The position numbers were made by a program, and so were the translations under genes. A model generated the notes under the pieces. The model was not told the origin of the DNA, did not search any database, and worked only from the letters and a program-made list of their open reading frames with translations. This document shows positions 9,869-17,523 of a DNA stretch of 27,743 nucleotides, in pieces. Every line of letters starts with the position of its first letter. Positions within the stretch are counted from its first letter, which is position 1. The DNA is taken from NCBI GenBank assembly GCA_020736575.1, contig JAGPYM010000126.1:1-27743 (forward strand). Direction: 5' to 3'. The stretch comes from Thelonectria olida. Its lineage: Eukaryota; Ascomycota; Sordariomycetes; Hypocreales; Nectriaceae.

Positions 9869-10729
9869 TTACCATGGAAGTTCCTGCTCATCCCAAGACA
9901 AAAACCTTCCTGATGTGTTCTCTCTCGTTGCTTTGTCAATGACGTCCACTATGCCATGTACACCGTCTTCTACCGCAACCGGAGCCTCTGACATGCCCGA
10001 GCTCTGAGCTGCGTGGTTGCCCAGCTGCCTACAGTTAGCACGGGTTTTTTGTGATGTTGTAGGAAACATACATCTGTCTGCAGCCAGCCAGGATTAATAG
10101 AAAACGCAATCAAATGCGAGTTCTCAAAGTGAATCCTTCTGGTGATGAAGTTCAACGCTGTTTTGGATGAGCCATAAGCCGTATTCTCAACCGGTAGCTT
10201 ATCCATGCCCCCAATGCTCCCAGCGCCAGACGAGATGGCGACAAATTTCGGCTCATGTGATGCCGACAGCAGAGACGACGTCGCCTGAAAAAGCAGCAGG
10301 GGGCCAACGGCGTTGATCGTGAAATGATCCAGCATTTCCTGAACCGGAGTCACGCTCGCCTTTCCGAAGTATTTTGAGATGCCTGCGTTGGCGATGACTA
10401 GGTCCAGCTTTTCAATGCCGTGCTGAGATCCGAGAGCTTCCATAGCCGTAGGGAAATCTGTCTCGGAGGCGCTATCGATCTTTACCAGTATGGCTTTGCT
10501 ACCCCGTCCAAAAGCAAGGGACTGGAGCGCTTTGGAACTTTTGTTGCTAGGGTCCCGTACACCGGCAATTACGGTGTGACCGGGCCTACTGGCAAAAGCC
10601 TTGAACAGGGCCTTTCCAATCCCTTAGGCAACAATCAGCCCTGTAAACTGCGCAAGAATGGGGGAAAACACCTCTGTTGGCCCCCGTGATGAGAACATTT
10701 ATGGTGTCCTTGTTCTCGGATGATACCAT
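9869..10729 (-). CDS. Short-chain dehydrogenase, nor-1/norsolorinic acid ketoreductase-like (254 aa, 3 exons)
   Basis: CDS is complement(join(9869..10024,10072..10622,10672..10729)). The three exons sum to 765 nt and give an uninterrupted classical SDR. Seen: TGANRGIG cofactor loop (residues 15-22, assembled across intron 1), IANAG (96-100), Asn123, an ISSGAGS segment supplying the catalytic Ser (149-155), YGSSK with Tyr169 and Lys173, then 'PGWLQTD' joined to 'LGNHAA' across intron 2. The 'VIAGVRDP' strand and the 'TSGRFLSWDEQELPW' end match the fungal norsolorinic acid ketoreductase (AflD/Nor-1) subfamily, which reduces polyketide ketones with NADPH; many members lie outside aflatoxin clusters, so the true substrate is unknown. 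Intron 1 (10623-10671) has a weak GTGTTT donor and AAG acceptor. Intron 2 (10025-10071) is GTATGT with a GCTAAC branch site and must use the second of two acceptors (TAG, then GCAG) to stay in frame. No strong cluster motif lies upstream; CCGGAGTGA at about 10903-10911 is a partial match. Confidence 0.85.
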
Positions 10730-12196
10730 TTTCGTAAGCCAAACGTAACGCTGCTTCTAGAATACAGCCTACAGCCTGATATTTGTCAAGGATTCGGTCG
10801 TCAGTGAAGGAGAGAAGTCCGAGCATGAGGGGATAATCCAGTGGCTTGGCCTTATAATCGAACCATCCACGGATGCCAGCTAAGTTAATTCGGGCTAGCC
10901 TTCCGGAGTGATCCATTAGGCCAAGCATTAGCTTCATATCGCTAGGCAAAGGGACTCAAGCTCGTACCTGCCAATACAGAAACGTCGGCCTTTAGATAAA
11001 GCATCGGTCTTTAACTATCTCAGTGTTAAAAGTCTATTACAGCCACAACTTTCGCACTCCCGAACGCTAGCTTTATACGGGTTAGCATCCCCCCATACTC
11101 AGGCGCTTAGCATGGCAACCCTGCCCTGGGGAAGGTCCAGATCACTATTTACAAAACAATGTCCTGACCTGGTTTGTCAGCATAGCAGTTTCTGCCCAGG
11201 GTTGCCTCGCCCTGCGTTCCGTGTCGGTGAATTAAGCTTGGCGACCTTCGGTCTTTTTCTAAGTCCGGTCTTGGTCGGGGCATCGGCCTCTTTAGTAGGG
11301 AATCGTTTGGAGGGTCATCTCGGGGATAATGCACTCTATAACTCACTCGCACTTTAAGGGGTAGCGATGGCGGTGGCGATATGCCCGCGCGTTTGCTTAC
11401 CTTGCTGCTCGCTGCCAGAACGAAGTAGCGAAGTAATTGTCATCCTATAAGCAGCCCTCACCAGATTGGATGAACCCTCATGCGGATCGGTGGATGTTCG
11501 ACCGAAGCACAACTATGGGATGATGACAGTTTCTTGGGGTCTTCTGTTGTTAGACATAGCGTTATGCCCTACTTAGTATAAGTGCCGCGCAGTTATTACA
11601 TTAATACCGCAGAAGCGGCAGGAGGCTTATTCAATCTCGAGGACCAAGCATTTCCTGACTTGGAGATTGGAGCTGCTGGCACTGCCTCAACTTGAAGAGT
11701 ACTTGATTTTCTATGAACATCAAATTACAACCAGACAACATGAGTATAATAAGAAAGTTCAATAATGATGGAGCCCGTGGGATGTCTCGAGGATATGAAG
11801 TAGAGCATCGCCAGGCAAGCGATGACGATGGATTTCTAGGCATCACTCATTAAAGACCCTTATAGTCACCTACTTAAGGCAGCCGGAGCCTGATTATTGG
11901 CACGGCATGCTTTTTACCCTGTTCAATTTAAACACCAGTAGCTGGCCAACTTCAACATTAATTTAACTAATTAAATATCTACCGAATGAAAGCATCTCGC
12001 AGAGCCTTCTATTTTGGGAGTAGGCTGTAAGGTAAGGAAAACTTAGTCCTGGCCGCGTCCGGGTCTCGGAAGGGTAGCTGGCTCTTGAAGAGTCTCGATA
12101 GCAAGACCAGCCCAGTACTGGCATATCAGAAGATAATGAAAGAGACCTTGGTTCCGTAAAAGCTGCCCGTCTAGGTCGACCGATGGACTCTGTCCA
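10730..12196. other. Intergenic region without supported gene
   Basis: This is 1.47 kb between the SDR-1 start and the 3' end of EthD-2. Short frames on both strands (for example minus strand 10727-10949 and plus strand 11112-11357) have no recognisable domain. The first part is the SDR-1 promoter. Composition is normal apart from a mild AT rise at about 11930-11985. It could contain a lost gene of the cluster, but I cannot identify one. Confidence 0.45.
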
Positions 12197-12523
12197 CTAA
12201 ACCTGAACGTCGCGCACCAGTTCTCCCACCAGCATAATGGGCTTGATGCTGCTATAGTTCTTCACGTCGTTCGCCATTTCCTCTCCTGCCGCATCCGCTA
12301 GTGCCGCCTTGAGTGCCTCGGGGCTTTCTAACTCAATCACTCCGTAAAATACATATGGCAGACGTGATCCATCTGCGTTGGGCGCAAATTTCGTGATCGA
12401 CCATCTCCTGAGGCTGTACTTGGCCCAATGTCTTTGCATTAGGGGCATGTGGAATGTCTTATAGTATTCAAGGTCGTACTGTGCGCCCGGTTCGTTGGGG
12501 TAGAGAAAAGTCAAGGTGGCCAT
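12197..12523 (-). CDS. EthD-domain protein 2 (108 aa)
   Basis: This single-exon EthD-domain protein is paralogous to the one at 9378-9695. They share the opening strand ('FLYPNEPGAQYDLEYY'), the HMPL motif with conserved His25, a 'WSITKF' strand and an 'IMLVGELV' final strand, with further similarity between. Complete length fits a stand-alone dimeric alpha/beta-barrel domain. It may form homodimers or a heterodimer with EthD-1 (inference). Likely role is small-molecule tailoring such as decarboxylation or cyclisation of an aromatic or polyketide-like compound, but no reaction can be assigned from sequence. The ATG at 12523 begins directly at the first strand. A motif reading CGGAGTTAA lies 262 bp upstream. 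Confidence 0.88.
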   Translation of the reverse strand: MATLTFLYPNEPGAQYDLEYYKTFHMPLMQRHWAKYSLRRWSITKFAPNADGSRLPYVFYGVIELESPEALKAALADAAGEEMANDVKNYSSIKPIMLVGELVRDVQV

Positions 12524-13206
12524 TTTGAGAGGGAGATTGCGTATAAACAGTTTGTGAAGTGGCGGCGAGTGTGGTGAAGGTGTTGGGACTCTTGGAAGGA
12601 TCGAGTTTTTTATTTGATGAGAAGCAGGTGCTTGAGGGCTCGGACAGCTTTTGTGTCAGAATCTTGAACTGGTGCAGATGATTGATTCCATTCCTTTTAG
12701 TTTTATGTAGGGTTATAACTATAGTAAGCGTAATCAGGCAAGCCTCCTGCAAGCGGGATGTCGACACAAGCTCTTTTGTTCCGGTTAACTCCGTGCAAAC
12801 ATGTTTGGATGCATCTCTGCACACCGTGTACAGGGTCATAGTCTGCGAGGACTTGGGCCTGACCGCCGGTCTCGCCGACGAGTTCGACATACAGATGTTT
12901 CGCTAGGAGAGTCCTCGTATTGGTGGCCGTGCCACAACCCATGCTGGTCTGGTAGCAATGCTCAGTCGACCGCTGCTTGCATTCCTCGGGAGCTGGGAAC
13001 CGCCTCATTGCTCCACTCTCAGTCCAGGCAGAGTATTGTCATGAGGAGGTAAAGACGGATAATTAGTGGGAAACACGAAGATAGCCATATTGCTTTATTA
13101 TTCTCAGCGTGAAACTGTTAGCCACCTTCAGTCAGGGAGTGTCAGGCCGCAGATGCGCCCCTATTTCCGTTCCCATTATGCCCCCTCGGTCCCTCCTATC
13201 AGTGTC
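12524..13206. promoter_or_regulatory. Upstream region of EthD-2
   Basis: This is 683 bp separating EthD-2 from the 3' end of SDR-2, with both genes on the minus strand. Overlapping short frames in this interval have no recognised domain. It contains the cluster motif at 12785-12793. Confidence 0.4.
12781..12793 (-). promoter_or_regulatory. Candidate cluster motif CGGAGTTAACCGG (EthD-2 promoter)
   Basis: The minus strand reads CGGAGTTAACCGG, containing the shared CGGAGTTAA word. Here the half-site is followed by CCG six bases later, giving a CGG-N6-CCG arrangement like that bound by dimeric Zn2Cys6 regulators of the Ppr1/UaY type. The other copies in the window are single half-sites. Confidence 0.5.
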
Positions 13207-13950
13207 CTACCAGCCCGAATGAGGCTCCTCGACAACGAATGTTCCGGTAAGTTCCTTTGGATCCCCCTCGGTGGCTGCGCGCACGATTGTCTTAGCACCA
13301 TCGCTCGCGTCCTTCATGCCCTGATCGCCGGTGAAGCGAGTACGGCACATGCCAGGAGCCGCCGCGATGACGGCGATGTTATCGTCAGCGAACTTGACTG
13401 ACTGGACCGCCGTAATCATATTGAGCGCGGCCTTACTGCTACGGTACTCGGGCACATACCATGCCTTGGCGTTAAACTCGTAGCCCTCTTCGCCCGCCAT
13501 GGTGATTAGGCCGATGGCAGATGAGACGTTGATAATACGGCGGTCCGGGTAAGATGACGCCCGCATGAGCGGCAAGAAGGCCTCCGTCACTACGGCCACG
13601 CCGAACACATTGACGTCGAAGATCTGCCGGTACCGTTCGCGAACCGTTGCCCCAGGGACCTCTCCCAGCCCCGCGTTGTTGATCAACATGTCCAGGTGGC
13701 CAAACTGGTCCGATACCGCCTTGGCGGCGGCTGCGACGGATCCATCATCGCTCACGTCAAGGGTGATTGGTGTCAAGACCAGTTTGTCAGCCGCCTTCTG
13801 CAGCTCTTGGACCGCGGCCTCTGCCTTAGAGGCGGTGCGTGCGCTGACGATTACGTGGTACTTGCCTGAGCTTGCGAGCTGCCGCGCGATGGCGAAGCCG
13901 ATGCCCTGGTTGGCGCCTGTGACGAGGACTAATGCTTTCGGCGATGTCAT
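13207..13950 (-). CDS. Classical short-chain dehydrogenase/reductase (247 aa)
   Basis: This intronless SDR has a TGANQGIG cofactor loop (residues 11-18), 'LDVSDDGS' acidic strand end (Asp65), INNAG (90-94), Asn114, INVSS catalytic Ser region (140-144) and YRSSK with Tyr169/Lys173. A roughly 15-residue insertion between the Ser and Tyr motifs is longer than usual and includes 'EEGYEFNAKAWYVP'. The Arg38 after strand 2 suggests NADP(H) preference. Start at 13950 gives the normal SDR length; an in-frame ATG at 14049 would add 33 Ser/His/Pro-rich residues lacking the look of a signal or mitochondrial presequence and is less likely. The substrate is not identifiable. It is divergent from the Gre2-like gene with an 891-bp shared upstream region. 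A TATA-like element on the minus strand at 14092-14100 lies about 140 bp upstream. Confidence 0.88.
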   Translation of the reverse strand: MTSPKALVLVTGANQGIGFAIARQLASSGKYHVIVSARTASKAEAAVQELQKAADKLVLTPITLDVSDDGSVAAAAKAVSDQFGHLDMLINNAGLGEVPGATVRERYRQIFDVNVFGVAVVTEAFLPLMRASSYPDRRIINVSSAIGLITMAGEEGYEFNAKAWYVPEYRSSKAALNMITAVQSVKFADDNIAVIAAAPGMCRTRFTGDQGMKDASDGAKTIVRAATEGDPKELTGTFVVEEPHSGW

Positions 13951-14140
13951 CTCGTGGCAGTGGTGGAAAGTAGCAGGGTGAGGGTGAGAAGCTGGTGTGC
14001 GGGAAAGGGGAATGTCGTTCAGGCCTGAGAGTAAAGAGGTTGATGGCATCTTTGGACTCTCACTGACATATCATAGTGAGTCTCAGTATGGTATATATAG
14101 TCAAATAGCATGCTGTCAATGCAAGCCTCTCTCCGAACCT

Positions 14141-14150
14141 CCGGACTTAC
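14141..14150 (+). promoter_or_regulatory. Partial cluster motif CCGGACTTAC (SDR-2 side)
   Basis: It matches eight bases of the shared CGGA(C/G)TTAA word with a different last base. It lies about 190 bp upstream of the SDR-2 start. It is weaker support than the other copies. Confidence 0.3.
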
Positions 14151-14635
14151 CTAGCCCTATCCCCGGCGCAAGCTGTCAAGTCGCGCTGTCATAAAGCTGC
14201 AGCCGATGGATTTGAGTCAATGGAGACTTGTGGGTACGTTTGTCTGGTCTGCCCAGATGCGCTGGTGCCAACTGATACCTACCGCAAGCTCCTGGTATTC
14301 CTACCCTACCAATAAACACTTTACGCAGCCAATGAGATACAGAACGATGGAAATAACTTAGACTTGAGGTCGATATACTGACTCACCTCAAGCTACATCT
14401 TGTTTTGGGTGCTCATACGTGCCGCTTTCGACTCTCCCAACGGCGATCCTAGTGTAAGTGTCAATGTCTTCTTCGGCAATCCCGATTATAGGGTGTTGAT
14501 CCCATCACCAATTAGTCAATACGTTATCATTTTGCCAGGTCCATGTTACGTCGGCAGTCCCGAGTTGCCTGTCTAAGCGAGGGGCTAAATTGACGTTCTT
14601 CTGGCATGAGCCCGATATGCCGTGATGGGTTGTGC

Positions 14636-14708
14636 TCGGAGTTAAGGGTACCTGGCCAAGCATCAAGAGAAAGTTTCCTTCCAAGTGCTGTATACTGGCC
14701 GGAGTTAA
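14636..14708 (+). promoter_or_regulatory. Two direct CGGAGTTAA motifs upstream of Gre2-like gene
   Basis: TCGGAGTTAA at 14636-14645 and CCGGAGTTAA at 14699-14708 are direct repeats 63 bp apart, the nearer about 134 bp upstream of the ATG and just upstream of a TATATATAG element (14738-14746). Spacing and position relative to the TATA are those expected of activator sites. Confidence 0.55.
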
Positions 14709-14841
14709 AAAAGGGGGAGTGAAGTACAACAAAAATGTATATATAGGGAGAGGGAGAAGGGGGCAGCAAGGAAGGATTACCAGCAGCCGTCTTCACATTA
14801 AAGTACCAGCTTCACAACACACGTCTCTAACGACTTTCACT

Positions 14842-16004
14842 ATGGTCAAGGTTCTTCTCACTGGTAATAAGATCCCATCCACCCATCCCACATCCCTCGC
14901 CGCCAAAGACTTCTAGCTGACTCTGAGGCATCTATCCAGGTGGCTCGGGCTTCCTCGCCGGTCATATCATCGATGTACTTCTCAAGCATGGCCACTCCAT
15001 TGTAACAACAGTCCGTTCTGAAGACAAGGCGGACAAGATTCGCGTGACCTTCCCAGGGCTCACTAAAGGGGAGCTTGACTTCTTTGTCGTCCCTGATATT
15101 GCCGCGAAAGGGGCCTTTCAGGGCCTGGCGGACTACGGCCTGGATGCTTTGATTCACGTCGCTAGCCCGGTAGGTCGCAAGTCTCGCCACAAACGCCCAT
15201 CTAGCTGACCTCTTATTCTAGTTCCACTACAAAATCACCGACGCCAAGAAAGATCTTATCGATCCGGCCGTCCTTGGGACATCTGGTGTCCTGGCCGCAA
15301 TCAAGGAGTCCTGCCCGACTGTCAAACGCGTCGTCGTTACGTCTTCCTTCGCAGCAATTCTCAACCCTGGGTTGATGCAGTCCACCGAACCGAAGACGTA
15401 TTCCGAAGAGGACTGGAGCCCACTGACTCTTAAGGACGCGTATCACGACCCCGGAAGTGCCTACATCGTCTCCAAGACTTTCGCGGAAAAGGCGGCATGG
15501 GAGTTTGTGGAGAAGGAGAAGCCGGCCTTCACGCTCTCCACAATCAACCCTCCCATGATATACGGTCCACTGAAGTACCCTTTGGAGTCCTTGCGGTCGA
15601 TCAATACTTCGAACCAGCTCATGGTAGATATCATCACCGGCCAGCACAAAAAGGGGCTTCCCCCTACTATGATGCCGCTGTGGGTTGACGTCCGCGACGT
15701 GGCGCTGGCGCATGTCAAGGCAATGGAATTGGACAAGGCTGGCAGCGGACGTTTTCTTCTTGCCGGTGGCCACTACTCCAATGCCGACTTCGCGAGGATC
15801 GTATACGACAATTTCCCAGACTTGCGAGAGAAGTTGCCAGAGGACTTGACGGCAAACGTCAATTTGGCGCCTTTTGGATATGACACTACCAGGGCAACTA
15901 AAATTTTGGGAATAGAGTGGACCCCAATTGAGAAGACAGTAGTGGACTCGGTCAAATCTCTGCTCCCGTACATTTCTTACTATTCTCTAGTAACAGTCTT
16001 ATAA
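14842..16004 (+). CDS. Extended SDR, Gre2-like NADPH-dependent aldehyde/ketone reductase (344 aa, 3 exons)
   Basis: CDS is join(14842..14863,14940..15169,15222..16004). Introns are 76 bp (GTAATA...CAG) and 52 bp (GTAGGT...TAG, with GCTGAC branch site). Joined exons give the cofactor loop TGGSGFLAG (residues 7-15), ALIHVASP, a VTSSFAAI catalytic Ser region (123-130) and YIVSK with Tyr165/Lys169, the same positions as in yeast Gre2, plus 'NPPMIYGP' and 'WVDVRDVALAHV'. The family (dihydroflavonol-4-reductase / methylglyoxal reductase) reduces aldehydes and ketones such as methylglyoxal with NADPH in the cytosol. The body is intact to 'DSVKSLL'. The last 13 residues are atypical and hydrophobic, and the AT-rich block starts at the stop, so the original 3' end may have been replaced by repeat sequence. 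Two cluster motifs and a TATA element precede it. Confidence 0.88.
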
Positions 16005-17230
16005 TATGCCTATTAAGGTTTCTTATTAAAACCAGGGTTAGGCTGCTAGTAGTTTGGGCCAAACTACTATTTAGGGTTATAAGTATAAACTAAATAGTAA
16101 TATAGGAATGCCTGCGGAGGTAAAGCCTAGGGGGTCTGGATTAGTAAATAGGGGGCTTAAACTATTACTTTTAAACTATTACTTTAATATTTAAAGCTGA
16201 ATAGCTAATTAAAAGGGGGGGCTTAAAGGAAAAAGTAAATTATAAAAAAAAGAGAAAATTTAATAAAATGTATTTTTTAAAGCTAATTCCTTTTATATAT
16301 TAAGTAAGTAAGTAAAAGAATTTTAATAAAATATAAATATATATATTTTAAAATAATAGTTTAATAAAAGAAAACCTAAAAGTTATAATGATATAATATA
16401 TATATTATAATATAAGTATACTATTTAAATATATTAGTAAAACTAAGTTTATTTAAAAGTAAGTTAAGTTATATTATATTATTATAATATACATAATATA
16501 TATAATAAGTATATAATATATTTAAATATATAATACACTTTTCCCTCTTATATTTTATCTTTTTATTACTTAATTAATTTTTTAATTATAAATTAAATTT
16601 AACTTTAATATTAAAATTAGAACTGTTTTTATAATTTAAGCCTTTTAAAATAATTTAAAATTAAATATTTAATATACTATTAAAATTTATAAGGTTTTTA
16701 AGCTTAGGCTTTATTACTATTAAAATAGTATTTAATTATAATATAATTAAATTCTTTAATTATACTAGCTATTGGATTTAAAAAAACAAATTATAATTTA
16801 ATATATTTTTAATTTAAATTTATAAGGATTTTTCTTATAATTATATACTAATAAAAAAATAACTAACTACTTACTAATTATAATATATTATCTATTAGTA
16901 AGTACTAGGCTTTTAACTTTATTAAATAATAAAAAAAGCTAAAAATATTTTTTTTTTATAAATATAATTACTAAAGGGCTAAATATAAAATCTTAAAAAA
17001 ATTTAAAAGTAGTTTTAACTTATAGTAAATATAATTATAAAATATAATATTTAATTAAATAATATTTAAAATTTTAATAAAACTAGCTTTCTTATAAGTA
17101 TAATTATAAGTAAAATAGTTATTATAAATATAAAAATATATAAATAATTAAAATTAATATAATTTAAAAGCTAAAAATAAATTATAATAATTTAAGTAAT
17201 TAATATAAAAGGCTAGGCAATCTAGCTATT
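16005..17230. repeat. AT-rich RIP-like block between the two gene islands
   Basis: Composition drops abruptly to very AT-rich just downstream of the Gre2-like stop and recovers at about 17225. A less degraded lead (16021-16150) contains words rich in G that suggest partial mutation. No ORF is supported. It does not obviously match the poly-C repeat family at the window ends, so it may derive from another transposon. Confidence 0.65.
16047..16069. repeat. 23-bp perfect palindrome at the start of the AT-rich block
   Basis: TAGTAGTTTGG and CCAAACTACTA form a perfect inverted repeat of 11 bp per arm around a single G, 43 bp after the Gre2-like stop codon. It may be a transposon end, a hairpin near the transcript end, or a relic of an inverted insertion. 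Confidence 0.7.
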
Positions 17231-17523
17231 TATTATTCTATCACATATCTGCTCGAGGCCCACCTTTAGCATAGTAATTTCTAACACAACTAGCCAGGTA
17301 AGGGACCCTACCTTAGCTTGTACTTACGCGCCGGAGCTTAATCCATCCATGGATGGGCTCATTGGGTCACGTCGACCCATGTTGTGCACATCACCAACAT
17401 CCGTGCGACTGCGCAACTATACAAGAATTGGAAAACCAGGCAGCAATCTTGCAGAAGAAAAAGTGGTGTCCGACAACAAGACGGCCCGGGAAATAACATG
17501 ACTTGTAACTAATTACTCGATAC
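17231..17523. other. Spacer downstream of the chitinase-tail-like gene
   Basis: Normal composition resumes here. No gene is supported. It is 3' flanking sequence of the minus-strand gene that ends at 17524. Confidence 0.5.

Larger units (their letters stand above)
13951..14841. promoter_or_regulatory. Divergent promoter region of SDR-2 and Gre2-like gene
   Basis: This is 891 bp between divergent starts with no supported gene. TATA-like words are at 14092-14100 (minus strand, toward SDR-2) and 14738-14746 (plus, toward the Gre2-like gene, about 100 bp before its ATG). Cluster motif copies are at 14636-14645 and 14699-14708, with a weaker CCGGACTTAC at 14141-14150. A CTCACT/AGTGAG inverted repeat lies near 14059-14080. 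Confidence 0.55.

Noticed and set aside
10727..10949. Minus-strand frame overlapping the start of the nor-1-like SDR
   Set aside because: It overlaps exon 1 of a well-supported gene in another frame and has no domain I recognise. It could be a remnant, but the evidence is too weak to list as a gene.
12703..13008. Cys-containing frames on both strands upstream of EthD-2
   Set aside because: Both strands are open over the same interval, neither matches a known family, and there is no plausible start or splice support.
13565..13981. Plus-strand frame opposite SDR-2
   Set aside because: Shadow of a GC-rich SDR coding region.
15213..15773. Minus-strand 186-codon frame opposite the Gre2-like gene
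   Set aside because: It lies wholly within exon 3 of the reductase, has no recognisable domain, and the plus-strand exon has clear catalytic motifs.
17331..17340. CGGAGCTTAA near the end of the second island as a further cluster motif
   Set aside because: It has an extra base relative to the shared word and lies 3' of a gene, not in a promoter.
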